This document shows positions 9,619-18,473 of a stretch of 64,000 nt of DNA, one piece after another. Origin of the DNA: Neisseria weaveri (lineage in GTDB: Bacteria > Pseudomonadota > Gammaproteobacteria > Burkholderiales > Neisseriaceae). The translations under genes were made by a program, and so were the position numbers. Within the stretch, counting starts at the first letter, position 1; each line of letters starts with the position of its first letter. Location: assembly GCF_900638685.1 (NCBI RefSeq), contig NZ_LR134533.1, positions 1,054,001 to 1,118,000 on the forward strand. The letters run 5' to 3'. The notes below the pieces were generated by a model that was given only the letters and a program-made list of their open reading frames with translations, ran no database searches and was not told where the DNA came from.

Positions 9619-10683
9619 ATGTCCTACCGATACCGCCAAACCCTGCCCGATGCACCTTTAGACATCGTCGGCGACGTACACGGCGAATGGTCGGCACTGC
9701 AGGCTCTGCTGCACCATTTGGGCTATCGGGACGACGGTTGTCATCCGCAAGGCCGGCGGCTGGTTTTTGTCGGCGACCTGTGCGACCGCGGCCCCGACAG
9801 TCCGCGCGTGTTGAAATGGTTCAAGCAGGCTTACGACAACGGCTATGCCTATATGGTGTTGGGCAACCACGAACTGAACCTGCTGGTACACGACCCCAAA
9901 GACGGCTCGGGCTGGTATTTCCCCCAACGCGAATCCAAAGACCTGCCCTCTTACGCACCGTGGCAAACACAGCCCGAACACGAAAAAAGCGGACTGGAAC
10001 AATGGCTGGCCGAGCAACCTTTGGTTTTGGAACGCGACGACCTGCGCATTGTCCATGCCGCCTGGCTTCCCGACAGCTTGGCCGTATTGGAACAGGCAAA
10101 CGGCGAAAATCTGGTCGGCCAATACCGCCGTTATGATGCCGAGCTGGTTGAAAAACTTCAGACGGCCTCTTGGTTTCCCAACTATCTCCAAGAGCAGAAA
10201 CAATACGCCGAAGCCTGTGAAGATGCCCGCACGCCGCCTCCGCCCATGCCTGCAACCACACGATACGAATTCGAACGCAGCCGCCTGCACCCGATACGCG
10301 CCTTAACCAGCGGCGTAGAACACATCGCCAAGCAGCCCTTTTACGCCAGCGGACGTTGGCGCTTTACCGCACGTTGCGCCTGGTGGCACGATTATACCGA
10401 CAACATTCCGCTGTTTATCGGCCATTACTGGCGCACTTGGCAGCCGGTGCCGCCCTCTCCCCACCGCGAAAACCTGATGCCGCCCGAAGGCAATGCCTGG
10501 CTCGGCACACACCAAAATGTTTTCTGCCTGGATTATTCCGTCGGCGCACGCTGGCGCGACCGCAAAAACGGCACACCGCCCCACCGTTCGATTTTCCGTC
10601 TGGCTGCCCTGCGCTGGCCGGAACAGGTTTTGGTATTCGACAACGGCGACTGCGAACCTTTACAGCAGACATTCCGCCGCTAA
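9619..10683 (+). CDS. PPP-family metallophosphatase
   Basis: This 354-residue protein has the full calcineurin-like/PPP metal-binding set: GDVHG at 18-22, GDLCDRG at 52-58 and GNHE at 82-85. It resembles ApaH (diadenosine tetraphosphatase) and PrpE or serine/threonine phosphatases, but is longer than ApaH and lacks its typical C-terminus, so the substrate cannot be named. No signal peptide is seen, so it is probably cytoplasmic. It lies just upstream of thiS with a 37-base gap and may share a transcript with the thi genes, though that need not mean a shared role. Confidence 0.85.
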   Translation: MSYRYRQTLPDAPLDIVGDVHGEWSALQALLHHLGYRDDGCHPQGRRLVFVGDLCDRGPDSPRVLKWFKQAYDNGYAYMVLGNHELNLLVHDPKDGSGWYFPQRESKDLPSYAPWQTQPEHEKSGLEQWLAEQPLVLERDDLRIVHAAWLPDSLAVLEQANGENLVGQYRRYDAELVEKLQTASWFPNYLQEQKQYAEACEDARTPPPPMPATTRYEFERSRLHPIRALTSGVEHIAKQPFYASGRWRFTARCAWWHDYTDNIPLFIGHYWRTWQPVPPSPHRENLMPPEGNAWLGTHQNVFCLDYSVGARWRDRKNGTPPHRSIFRLAALRWPEQVLVFDNGDCEPLQQTFRR

Positions 10684-10720
10684 AACCGCAACAGAATACA
10701 AAATATTTAAGGAGTCTCCC

Positions 10721-10915
10721 ATGAACATCACCCTAAACGGACAAGCCTTCGACTTTCAAGGCCGCACCATAGAAGACTTAATCCGCGAAACCGCACCGCA
10801 AAAACCGTTTGCCGTTGCCCTCAACACCGCCTTTGTCGCCAAGTCCGCCTATGCCGACACGCTGATCGGCGACAACGACCAAATCGAAATCGTCCGCCCC
10901 GTTGTCGGCGGATAA
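10721..10915 (+). CDS. thiS: ThiS, sulfur carrier protein for thiamine thiazole synthesis
   Basis: This is a 64-residue ubiquitin-fold protein ending in the essential Gly-Gly (PVVGG). ThiS is adenylated by ThiF, receives sulfur as a C-terminal thiocarboxylate, and donates it to ThiG when the thiazole ring is made. An AAGGAG ribosome site lies eight bases before the ATG, which rules out the longer open frame running back to 10493. thiG lies about 600 bases downstream. Confidence 0.95.
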   Translation: MNITLNGQAFDFQGRTIEDLIRETAPQKPFAVALNTAFVAKSAYADTLIGDNDQIEIVRPVVGG

Positions 10916-10959
10916 AAGCAAACCCAAAGGCCGTCTGAAAAAAACGACTTGGAAACATC

Positions 10960-11406
10960 ATGACACAACAAAACCCCGAAATCCGCACCGAACCCAAAGG
11001 CAGCCTGCTGCTGCGCACACTGGCCATGCCGTCCGACACCAATCCCAACGGCGACATTTTCGGCGGCTGGATCATGTCGCAAATGGACATCGGCGGCGGC
11101 ATTCTCGCAGCCGAAATCACACAAGGCCGGGTGGTTACCGTCGGCGTGCAGGAAATGGCGTTTATCAGCCCCGTCAACGTCGGCGACATCGTCTGCTGCT
11201 ACGGCCGCTGTCTGCGCGTCGGCAACACCTCGCTGCAAATCAAAATCGAAGTGTGGACGAAAAAACTCATGCACGACCGCCAAGAAAGCCTGCGCCAACT
11301 GGTAACCGAAGCCGTGTTTACTTATGTTGCCATCGACAATGCCGGCAACAAACGCCCCGTTCCGCAAGACAACAACCCCGATTTGGAACGCGCCCTGAAA
11401 GCCTAA
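10960..11406 (+). CDS. yciA: YciA-type acyl-CoA thioesterase
   Basis: This 148-residue hotdog-fold enzyme has the YciA/acyl-CoA hydrolase hallmarks: TNPNGDIFGGWIMSQMD, with the catalytic Asn-Gly-Asp region near 27, and the GxEMAFISPVNVGD strand. The family hydrolyses a broad range of acyl-CoA thioesters in the cytoplasm. It sits between thiS and thiG, an odd place for a thioesterase. A DUS precedes the gene at about 10929. Family is secure, substrate range unknown. Confidence 0.9.
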   Translation: MTQQNPEIRTEPKGSLLLRTLAMPSDTNPNGDIFGGWIMSQMDIGGGILAAEITQGRVVTVGVQEMAFISPVNVGDIVCCYGRCLRVGNTSLQIKIEVWTKKLMHDRQESLRQLVTEAVFTYVAIDNAGNKRPVPQDNNPDLERALKA

Positions 11407-11513
11407 ACCTGCAACGGCAATAAATCGGGTTGTCATACCGTTTATTGCCGCAACCGTTTTTTTCAGACGGCCTCAGCCGACGCGCCAACCAACCGGTCAA
11501 ACGAAAGAACCCC

Positions 11514-12308
11514 ATGAGCCTCTTAAGCCTGTACAACCAAACCTTCCCTTCCCGCCTTCTGCTCGGCACCGCCGCCTACCCGACCACCGAAATTCTGCGC
11601 CAATCGGTTGAAGCGGCGCAGCCGGCCATGATTACCGTTTCCCTGCGTCGAGCCGGATCGGGTGGAGAAACCCACGGACAAGGCTTTTGGGAGCTGCTGC
11701 AAGCCCTAAACCTGCCCATTCTGCCCAATACCGCAGGCTGCCAAAGCGTTCAAGAAGCCGTAACCACCGCGCAAATGGCACGCGAAGTATTTGAAACCGA
11801 TTGGATCAAACTCGAACTGATCGGCGACGACGACACCCTGCAACCCGACGTTTTCCAACTGGTCGAAGCCGCCGAAATCCTGATTAAAGACGGCTTCAAA
11901 GTCCTGCCCTACTGCACCGAAGACCTGATTGCCTGCCGCCGTCTGCTGGATACAGGCTGCGAAGCCTTGATGCCGTGGGCTGCACCCATCGGCACAGGCT
12001 TGGGCGTAGTACACGAATACGCCTTAAAAGTATTGCGCGAACGCCTGCCCGACGTACCGCTGATTATCGATGCCGGCCTAGGACTTCCGTCTCAAGCCGC
12101 ACAAGTCATGGAATGGGGGTTTGACGCCGTACTGCTGAACACCGCCGTTTCCCGTTCCGGCAACCCGATCGACATGGCACGCGCCTTTGCCGCCGCCGCC
12201 GAAGCCGGCCGTCTGGCATACGAAGCCGAACCCGTCCAACCGCGCACACAGGCTCAAGCCAGCACACCGACAGTCGGCCAACCGTTTTGGCACAGCTCAG
12301 AATACTAA
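11514..12308 (+). CDS. thiG: ThiG, thiazole synthase
   Basis: ThiG condenses deoxyxylulose phosphate, dehydroglycine and ThiS thiocarboxylate into the thiazole phosphate of thiamine. The 264-residue TIM barrel shows [11 protein letters not shown] near the N-terminus, the KLELIGDD strand carrying the Schiff-base lysine, the APIGTGLGV phosphate loop and the [17 protein letters not shown] segment. The start at 11514 follows a GAAAG sequence; an earlier ATG at 11430 would read through a DUS. The final PFWHSSEY is a typical betaproteobacterial tail. Confidence 0.96.
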   Translation: MSLLSLYNQTFPSRLLLGTAAYPTTEILRQSVEAAQPAMITVSLRRAGSGGETHGQGFWELLQALNLPILPNTAGCQSVQEAVTTAQMAREVFETDWIKLELIGDDDTLQPDVFQLVEAAEILIKDGFKVLPYCTEDLIACRRLLDTGCEALMPWAAPIGTGLGVVHEYALKVLRERLPDVPLIIDAGLGLPSQAAQVMEWGFDAVLLNTAVSRSGNPIDMARAFAAAAEAGRLAYEAEPVQPRTQAQASTPTVGQPFWHSSEY

Positions 12309-12332
12309 TCCCCGATTGTTCACTGAAACAGC

Positions 12333-12375
12333 AAAAGGCCGTCTGAAAATTTACCGATTTTTCAGACGGCCTTTT
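12333..12375. terminator. Bidirectional DUS terminator between thiG and the DUF2520 gene
   Basis: AAAAGGCCGTCTGAAAA pairs perfectly with its complement across a nine-base loop. With A/T runs on both sides it can serve both convergent genes. Confidence 0.85.
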
Positions 12376-12402
12376 ACTGTCAAATTTATCCGGCTACCTT
12401 AT

Positions 12403-13275
12403 TCACCGGCCAACCGAACTGCCCGCCTCCAACAGCAAACGGATACGCGCCTGCCCGGCCTCGTCCAACCGCCCTGCCGCCAGTTTCAAAGTTTCTTCCG
12501 CATATTTGCAGTAGATTTCCCGCTCACGCTCATTCATACAAGCCAAATGCGCCGCCACCGTCGAATCGTCGCCGCGCACAATCGGCCCCGTCAACGCCTG
12601 CAAAGGCAGCTTGCCCATCAAATTATCCACACTCTGGCGCATCAATCCGGCCACCAACTCCCGTGCCAACACCCCATCCAACGCCAACGGATTCAGCAGC
12701 TCCTGTGCAAACGCCGCCAACGCCACCGTAAAATTAGAAGCCGCCGACAAAGCCGCGTGATAACGCGCCTTATGTTCAGACGGCATATCAAACGCCCGCA
12801 AACCCAAATCTTGCGCCAACGCATACAAACGCACCTTTGCCGCCGCATTGGCCGCCTCCGCCGCACACAAACTTCCCGCCAGCGTCCGCACCGACAAATC
12901 CACATCCGCAAACGCAAAAACAGGATGCAGACAGCCCGTCAACGCTCCTTTTGCCGCCAAACAATCCAAAACCCCGACCGTTTGCGAGCCGCTGCAATGC
13001 AACACCAGCGTTTGCTCCGACAACCACGGCAATCCGGCCAACTGCTCCGCCACACCGGCCAGCGCATTGTCCGACACCGTCAACAACACCAAATCCGCAG
13101 GCGGAAGCTCCGGCACCGCCGCAACCGTCCGCCCCGCGCCTGCTTGCGCAACCAGCTGCGCTCCATTGCTGCGGCTGTATACCGACGACAACTGCCAAGC
13201 CCCGCCGGCCTGCAATATTCGCGCCAAAGTCTGACCGACTTTACCCGCACCGATAATATGAACGCTTTTTCCCAT
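12403..13275 (-). CDS. Rossmann-fold DUF2520 protein, putative NAD(P)-dependent oxidoreductase
   Basis: This 290-residue protein opens with VHIIGAGKVGQTLAR, a GxGxxG dinucleotide-binding loop at about 9-14. A beta-alpha-beta fold with LVLHCSGS and GCLHPVFAF follows, then an all-helical C-terminal half. That layout is the Rossmann-like/DUF2520 family, related to pyrroline-5-carboxylate and ketopantoate reductases. No substrate has been assigned with confidence. The region just before the ATG is a DUS (GGCCGTCTGAAAAATG), so there is no normal ribosome site. Confidence 0.8.
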   Translation of the reverse strand: MGKSVHIIGAGKVGQTLARILQAGGAWQLSSVYSRSNGAQLVAQAGAGRTVAAVPELPPADLVLLTVSDNALAGVAEQLAGLPWLSEQTLVLHCSGSQTVGVLDCLAAKGALTGCLHPVFAFADVDLSVRTLAGSLCAAEAANAAAKVRLYALAQDLGLRAFDMPSEHKARYHAALSAASNFTVALAAFAQELLNPLALDGVLARELVAGLMRQSVDNLMGKLPLQALTGPIVRGDDSTVAAHLACMNEREREIYCKYAEETLKLAAGRLDEAGQARIRLLLEAGSSVGR

Positions 13276-13370
13276 TTTTCAGACGGCCTGCAAAGATTGA
13301 AAGATTGAATCACTCAAGTGAACACGGTAAACTCCCATTATATTGAATTTTCTAACGGTACAGACACAGC

Positions 13371-14090
13371 ATGGAATCTGCATTCGAAGTGAAGTCCGCC
13401 CGGCTGGACGTTTTCGCGGTACAACCGAACACCGCCGACACCGCCGCTCTGGAAACTCTTCTCCAACAATACACCAAAAAATATCCGGAACTCGGCGATT
13501 CACTTTTCACACTCGATATGCAGAATTTCACCGACCCGGCAGCCGTCAAGCTATCCGAAATCATCAGCCTGTTTGCCCGTTACGGCTGCCGCATCGTCAG
13601 CCTGAGGCATCCCGATTCCCGGTGGAATGAACCTGCCCGCCAAAACGGACTCTCATTTACCACACAGTGCGGCACAGCCAAACCGGCCGCCGCCCAAACA
13701 CAGCCCGCCCCCGAAACCAAACAAAGCGCACCTGCCGAACCGCAAAACGCACGTCCGGCCATACTCATCAACACACCGGTGCGCACAGGTCAGCAAGTTT
13801 ATGCCGAAAACGCCGACCTCATCGTTACCGGCATGGTCAGCGAGGGCGCGGAACTCATTGCCGACGGCAACATCCATATCTACGCCCCCATGCGCGGGCG
13901 GGCTTTGGCAGGTGCGGCAGGTAACCGCAACGCAAGGATTTTCATTCACTCCATGCAGGCGGAATTGGTTTCCGTGGCCGGCATTTACCGCAACTTCGAG
14001 CAAAACCTGCCGCCCCACCTGCACAAGCAGCCGGTACAGATAGCGCTCCAAGACGACCGCTTGGTCATCAGCGCCATCAGTACGGAATAA
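13371..14090 (+). CDS. minC: MinC, septum-site inhibitor
   Basis: At 239 residues this is a typical MinC: an N-terminal FtsZ-antagonist domain (about 1-105), a Pro/Ala/Gln-rich linker (about 106-128), and a C-terminal beta-helix domain with LIVTGMVSEGAELIADGNIH and the RGRALAGAAGN motif that contacts MinD. MinC blocks FtsZ ring formation away from midcell. It is the first gene of minC-minD-minE-oxyR and is divergent from the DUF2520 gene. Confidence 0.95.
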   Translation: MESAFEVKSARLDVFAVQPNTADTAALETLLQQYTKKYPELGDSLFTLDMQNFTDPAAVKLSEIISLFARYGCRIVSLRHPDSRWNEPARQNGLSFTTQCGTAKPAAAQTQPAPETKQSAPAEPQNARPAILINTPVRTGQQVYAENADLIVTGMVSEGAELIADGNIHIYAPMRGRALAGAAGNRNARIFIHSMQAELVSVAGIYRNFEQNLPPHLHKQPVQIALQDDRLVISAISTE

Positions 14091-14132
14091 AATCGGTTTA
14101 TAGTTATCTCTTTCTCAAAATAAGGAAATATC

Positions 14133-14945
14133 GTGGCAAAAATCATTGTAGTAACATCAGGCAAAGGCGGCGTAGGTAAAACCACCACCAGCGCCAGCAT
14201 CGCTTCTGGCTTAGCCTTACGCGGCCATAAAACCGCCGTTATCGACTTCGACGTCGGCTTGCGTAATCTGGATTTGATTATGGGCTGCGAGCGCCGTGTC
14301 GTATACGACTTCATCAACGTTATTCAAGGCGAAGCCACGCTCAACCAAGCACTGATTAAAGACAAACACTGCGACAATCTCTACGTTCTGCCCGCATCGC
14401 AAACCCGCGACAAAGACGCCTTAACCCGCGAAGGCGTAGAAAAAGTCCTAAACGAGCTGACCAACGAATTAGGCTTCGAATACGTTATTTGCGATTCCCC
14501 CGCCGGTATCGAACAAGGCGCACTCATGGCCTTGTACTTTGCAGACGAAGCCATTGTTACCACCAATCCCGAAGTATCCAGCGTACGCGACTCAGACCGC
14601 ATCTTGGGCATTCTGCAAAGCAAATCCCGCAAAGCGGAAACCGGCGAAACCGTTAAAGAACACTTGCTGATCACCCGCTACTCCCCCGAGCGCGTCAACA
14701 AAGGCGAAATGCTGTCCGTACAAGACATCTGCGATATCCTGCGCATTCCGCTGCTCGGCGTGATTCCCGAATCCGAAAACGTATTGCAGGCTTCCAACGC
14801 CGGCTCTCCCGTCATCCATCAAAACGGCGCGGCGGCAGCCGAAGCCTACAAAGACGTTATCGCACGCCTGTTGGGCGAAAACCGCGAAATGCGCTTCCTG
14901 GATGCCGAGAAAAAAGGCTTCTTCCAAAGACTGTTTGGAGGTTAA
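14133..14945 (+). CDS. minD: MinD, septum-site ATPase
   Basis: This 270-residue protein has the deviant Walker A GKGGVGKTT (Lys11 and Lys16), the switch segment DFDVGLRNLD, and a C-terminal amphipathic membrane anchor (KKGFFQRLFGG). MinD binds the membrane as an ATP dimer, recruits MinC and is released by MinE. It follows minC by 42 bases and precedes minE by three. Confidence 0.98.
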   Translation: MAKIIVVTSGKGGVGKTTTSASIASGLALRGHKTAVIDFDVGLRNLDLIMGCERRVVYDFINVIQGEATLNQALIKDKHCDNLYVLPASQTRDKDALTREGVEKVLNELTNELGFEYVICDSPAGIEQGALMALYFADEAIVTTNPEVSSVRDSDRILGILQSKSRKAETGETVKEHLLITRYSPERVNKGEMLSVQDICDILRIPLLGVIPESENVLQASNAGSPVIHQNGAAAAEAYKDVIARLLGENREMRFLDAEKKGFFQRLFGG

Positions 14946-14948
14946 ACC

Positions 14949-15212
14949 ATGTCCCTGATCGATATCTTGTTCGGCAGAAAACAAAAAACCGCCGAAGTGG
15001 CGCGCGACCGCCTGCAAATCATCATTGCACAAGAACGCGTCAAAGCCCAGGCTCCCGACTATCTGCCGACTTTGCAAAAAGAGCTGTTGGAAGTATTATC
15101 AAAATACGTACACGTTTCCTTGGACGATATCCGCATCTCCCAAGAAACCCAAAACGGTGTTGACGTTTTAGAACTCAACATCACCTTGCCAGAAGCTCAA
15201 AAAAAGGTGTAA
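14949..15212 (+). CDS. minE: MinE, topological specificity factor
   Basis: This 87-residue protein has an N-terminal membrane/MinD-contact helix ([11 protein letters not shown], then [13 protein letters not shown]) and a C-terminal dimerisation sheet. MinE stimulates MinD ATPase and restricts MinCD to the poles. It is separated by only three bases from both minD and oxyR, so all four genes are very likely cotranscribed. Confidence 0.96.
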   Translation: MSLIDILFGRKQKTAEVARDRLQIIIAQERVKAQAPDYLPTLQKELLEVLSKYVHVSLDDIRISQETQNGVDVLELNITLPEAQKKV

Positions 15213-15215
15213 ACA

Positions 15216-16136
15216 ATGACCCTGACCGAACTGCGTTATATCGTTGCCGTGGCGCAAGAGCGCCACTTCGGTCGTGCTGCCCAACGTTGTTTCGTCAGTC
15301 AGCCGACGCTCTCCATTGCCATCAAAAAACTGGAAGAAGAGTTGGCTGTTTCACTCTTTGACCGCAGCAGCAACGAAGTTTTGACCACAGAAGCCGGCGA
15401 GCGCATCATCGCCCAAGCACGCCGCGTACTTGAAGAGGCCGACCGCATCCGCCTGCTGGCCAACGAAGAGCAAAACGAATTGGAAGGCGCATTCAAACTC
15501 GGTCTGATTTTCACCGTTGCCCCCTATCTGCTGCCCAAGCTGATTGTTTCCCTACGCGACACCGCACCCAAAATGCCCCTGATGTTGGACGAAAACTACA
15601 CCAACACCCTAACGGAAAATCTCAAGCGCGGCGATTTAGACGCCATTATCGTCGCCGAGCCTTATCAAGAACCCGGCGTCGTCACCACACCGCTTTACGA
15701 CGAATCCTTTTTCGTTATCGTCCCCAAAGGACACCACTTTGAAGAACTCGATGCCGTTACCCCGGCCTGCTTGGCCGAAGAGCAAGTACTGCTGCTCACC
15801 GAAGGCAACTGCATGCGCGACCAAGTCTTAGACAGCTGCTCCGAATTGGCATCCAAGCAAAAAATCAGCGGTTTAACCAACACCCTGCAAGGCAGCTCCA
15901 TCAACACCATCAGACACATGGTCGCCAGCGGCCTCGCCATCAGCATACTGCCCGCCACCGCACTCACCGAAAACGACCACATGCTGTTCAGCATTATCCC
16001 CTTTGCCGGCGAAGCACCGAGCCGCAGAGTCGTATTGGCACACCGCCGCAACTTCGTCCGCCCCAAAGCACTGGCCGCCATCCGCACCGCCATTCTCCAA
16101 TCCAAGCTGAACGGCGTACAATTTATCAACTCATAA
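15216..16136 (+). CDS. oxyR: OxyR, peroxide-sensing LysR-type regulator
   Basis: This 306-residue protein has an N-terminal winged helix (about 1-60) and a C-terminal effector domain. The redox cysteines fall at Cys199 and Cys208 in GNCMRDQVLDSC, exactly the spacing and numbering of E. coli OxyR, which separates it from other LysR-type proteins. Peroxide joins the two Cys in a disulfide and switches its target genes, typically catalase and peroxiredoxin. It is the last gene of the min run, three bases after minE, so its basal expression is probably tied to cell division genes. Confidence 0.95.
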   Translation: MTLTELRYIVAVAQERHFGRAAQRCFVSQPTLSIAIKKLEEELAVSLFDRSSNEVLTTEAGERIIAQARRVLEEADRIRLLANEEQNELEGAFKLGLIFTVAPYLLPKLIVSLRDTAPKMPLMLDENYTNTLTENLKRGDLDAIIVAEPYQEPGVVTTPLYDESFFVIVPKGHHFEELDAVTPACLAEEQVLLLTEGNCMRDQVLDSCSELASKQKISGLTNTLQGSSINTIRHMVASGLAISILPATALTENDHMLFSIIPFAGEAPSRRVVLAHRRNFVRPKALAAIRTAILQSKLNGVQFINS

Positions 16137-16173
16137 ACACAGCAAAAACCAAACCGGTTTTTACCCACATACC

Positions 16174-16203
16174 AAAGGCCGTCTGAATTTTCAGACGGCC
16201 TTT
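16174..16203 (+). terminator. Inverted DUS pair after oxyR
   Basis: AAAGGCCGTCTGAATTTTCAGACGGCCTTT is a perfect 30-base palindrome that ends the min-oxyR unit. Confidence 0.85.
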
Positions 16204-16283
16204 CCATCATCGCACAATCAATATCCGCCGATTCGGCAGCACAACTCCCCCCCCGAGCAAACCCCGCTCACAGCCTGCAAAAA

Positions 16284-16305
16284 GCCGTCTGAAAATTCAG
16301 ACGGC
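16284..16305 (-). terminator. Inverted DUS pair, terminator of the CopD-like gene
   Basis: GCCGTCTGAAAATTCAGACGGC forms a perfect stem 11 bases past the stop codon. Confidence 0.75.
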
Positions 16306-16315
16306 CTCAACCATA

Positions 16316-16768
16316 TCAACCCGCTATATAAAACATCGACTTAGCCAAAAACACAATCGCCGCCATATGCAGCATAACCGCAATATGGATATATTTAGAA
16401 AACCCGGCCGTCATCGTTCCCTTACGCATTTTTCTAACCGCCGCCACAAAATGCCCCAACACACTAAACGCCAACACAATCTTCAAGCCCAGCTGAATAC
16501 CGAACGCCGAAGCAAAAGGATCCGCCAACACACCACCATAACGGTGCAACATCACCAAGCCCGACAAAAACAACGTCCCCACCACCCACGGCATCACACG
16601 GGTCGCACGATACGACAAAGCCCGCTCCACCTCCCGTCTCGACTCACGCGAAACACGCTTGGTATGCAGCACCGACAACACCAACGCCTCAAAAAACACA
16701 CCGCCCACAAACACCACCGCACAAAACAAATGCACAATGTGCGCCACCGCATAATGTCCCACAATCAC
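16316..16768 (-). CDS. CopD-like integral membrane protein
   Basis: This 150-residue protein has four predicted membrane helices, with His residues in or near several of them (HIVHLFCAVVF, RVMPWVVGTLFLSGLVMLHR, VLGHFVAAV, HIAVMLHMAAI). The pattern resembles the short CopD/PcoD-type copper resistance or DUF2269-like membrane proteins. Such His pairs often bind haem or copper, so either is possible, and no function is proven. It stands alone and converges on oxyR. Confidence 0.65.
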   Translation of the reverse strand: MIVGHYAVAHIVHLFCAVVFVGGVFFEALVLSVLHTKRVSRESRREVERALSYRATRVMPWVVGTLFLSGLVMLHRYGGVLADPFASAFGIQLGLKIVLAFSVLGHFVAAVRKMRKGTMTAGFSKYIHIAVMLHMAAIVFLAKSMFYIAG

Positions 16769-16893
16769 CCCTTTAACAATCTTTTCCGGTTTTAACAGTA
16801 TTTATATCTAAGATATAAACATCTTGCAAATCTTCTGCCATACTATGCCACACATCACATCAAACCACTTCTTATTCTTACAGGAGTATTCAC

Positions 16894-17097
16894 ATGAAAT
16901 CAATTATGTTTAAAACCATCGCCCTGGTATCCGTTGCCGCTTCATTAACCGCATGCAGCAACATGAACACCACCCAGCGCAACGCAGCAACCGGCGCCGT
17001 AATCGGCGGCGTAGCCGGCAACTTGTTGGGCGGCGATACCGGTTCGACTCTCGGCGGCGCAGCCTTGGGCGGTGTAATCGGCAGCCAAGTAAAATAA
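16894..17097 (+). CDS. Small glycine-zipper lipoprotein
   Basis: This 67-residue protein has a signal peptide and lipobox LTAC (Cys21). The rest is a glycine-zipper helix hairpin (AATGAVIGGVAGNLLGG and STLGGAALGGVIG) typical of OsmB/SlyB-like outer-membrane lipoproteins. These are usually stress-induced envelope proteins of unclear role. An AGGAG ribosome site lies about ten bases before the ATG. A DUS hairpin follows. Confidence 0.85.
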   Translation: MKSIMFKTIALVSVAASLTACSNMNTTQRNAATGAVIGGVAGNLLGGDTGSTLGGAALGGVIGSQVK

Positions 17098-17187
17098 CAG
17101 TCTGCCACACAACGGCGGCCTAAATTCAAAACACACCGCCGTAACCGCACCCAAAAACATCAATCACGCTTCACAAATAAACACAAC

Positions 17188-17217
17188 AAAGGCCGTCTGA
17201 AAATTCAGACGGCCTTT
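17188..17217 (+). terminator. Inverted DUS pair after the glycine-zipper gene
   Basis: AAAGGCCGTCTGAAAATTCAGACGGCCTTT is a perfect palindrome. Confidence 0.8.
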
Positions 17218-17245
17218 CATCTTCCCCAACTACTCAAACCCAAAC

Positions 17246-17273
17246 AAAAAGCCGGGCAAAACACCCGGCCTTT
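17246..17273 (-). terminator. Rho-independent terminator of the OmpA-like gene
   Basis: On the minus strand GCCGGG pairs with CCCGGC across TGTTTTG and is followed by TTTTTG. It is a conventional, non-DUS terminator 20 bases past the stop codon. Confidence 0.75.
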
Positions 17274-17293
17274 CCACGCATCACAGTCTGAGC

Positions 17294-18133
17294 CTATTCA
17301 ACCGTGAGCTCGCCCAAACCGTCCACCTCGATTTCAACACGGCGGTTCGGCTGCAAACAAGACACCAACTCCGCATGAGACAAATGCTTGCCGCACTGCT
17401 TAACCGGCTGACGCTCGCCCAAACCGCGCGCACTCATCACCCCCGCAGGCACACCCTTGCTCACCAAATAACGGCGCACCGTTTCCGCACGGCGCGCAGA
17501 CAAGCCCGAATTATAGCCCCGCTCGCCCAAACGGTCGGTATGCCCGATAACACGGATAGAATGCACGCGCTCAAAACGCTTCAACTCCTCCGCAAACTTA
17601 TCCAACTTCTCCTTACCCGTCTTCCGGATATCCCCCAAACCGCTCTTATCGAAAGCAAACAACACATCCGCACCCAACACCACACGCTTCAAACGGTACT
17701 TAGGCGAAGCCGGCTCCGGCGGACAAACCGCATCTTGCGGATCCACAGCCTTCCAGAAAAAACTGCGCGTAAACTTATCCTTATCGTACAACACCTTAAA
17801 CTGACAAGTCGTTACCCCGTCCGTACCCTGGCCCGGCGTATGGAAATGAAACAGATAATCCCATTCCCGCACACCAAACATACCTTCATCATAATGCGGA
17901 CGGCCAAGCAGCTTATACAGCTCGTCTTTAGTCATTCCCGCTTTCACATTCGCCAGCTCGTCGGCAGTCGGAAACGTCCCCCTATCCTGATTGAAAGTAA
18001 CCGAATAAGGCTTCGGAAACACCGGCTCATCAGTCGTACCGTCCGCCTTCACCACGCTCTTGGTCGCACAAGCCGACAACAGCGCCGTCGCCAACAAACC
18101 CAACGCCCCTTTGGCATAACCTTTATATTTCAC
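17294..18133 (-). CDS. OmpA-family lipoprotein with BamE/SmpA-like domain
   Basis: This 279-residue lipoprotein has a signal peptide and lipobox LSAC (Cys22). A BamE/OmlA-like module (about 55-125; VKAGMTKDELYKLLGRPHYDEG) is followed by an OmpA C-terminal peptidoglycan-binding domain (about 150-275) with VIGHTDRLGERGYNSGLSAR, including the Asp and Arg that bind diaminopimelate. It probably tethers the outer membrane to the cell wall. It is not RmpM, which lacks the lipobox and BamE part. Upstream lies a perfect AATAATTATT palindrome at 18231-18240. Confidence 0.88.
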   Translation of the reverse strand: MKYKGYAKGALGLLATALLSACATKSVVKADGTTDEPVFPKPYSVTFNQDRGTFPTADELANVKAGMTKDELYKLLGRPHYDEGMFGVREWDYLFHFHTPGQGTDGVTTCQFKVLYDKDKFTRSFFWKAVDPQDAVCPPEPASPKYRLKRVVLGADVLFAFDKSGLGDIRKTGKEKLDKFAEELKRFERVHSIRVIGHTDRLGERGYNSGLSARRAETVRRYLVSKGVPAGVMSARGLGERQPVKQCGKHLSHAELVSCLQPNRRVEIEVDGLGELTVE

Positions 18134-18311
18134 AATATCCCCCTATTCAAAAACATAAAAAATATCCGGTCTTATCGCAGACACCATAAACCAAGAATAT
18201 AACAATATCCTAAGAAATAAACAATTGAATAATAATTATTAAGGGAATTTTAAAAACAGAGTGTATGATGCAAGCAAAAGAAAAGGCAAAGCAGAAAACA
18301 CAGTAGAAAAA

Positions 18312-18353
18312 CAGACGGCCTAAAACCCGCACAACTGGATTTTAGGCCGTCTG
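18312..18353. terminator. Extended DUS hairpin
   Basis: CAGACGGCCTAAAA and TTTTAGGCCGTCTG pair perfectly over 14 bases across a 14-base loop. It may be a backup terminator for pilin transcription. Confidence 0.6.
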
Positions 18354-18473
18354 AAAAATCAATATCACAACGAAAAAACCCAAACGGCTTTAATAAAACA
18401 TAAGATCTATCAAACCGAATGAAAGCGTGCGGAACTAAATAGCAAATTCATTTTTATATTTATTTTTAAATAC

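Noticed and set aside
12187..13308. A 373-codon plus-strand frame opposite the DUF2520 gene
   Set aside because: Its product is extremely rich in Arg, Gln and Pro, as expected from the complement of a GC-skewed gene, and it overlaps thiG.
18219..18243. AT palindrome GAATAATAATTATTA resembling a Fur box upstream of the OmpA-like gene
   Set aside because: The palindrome is only A/T and matches the Fur consensus poorly outside the centre. It lies about 90 bases before the ATG, and the gene has no known iron link.
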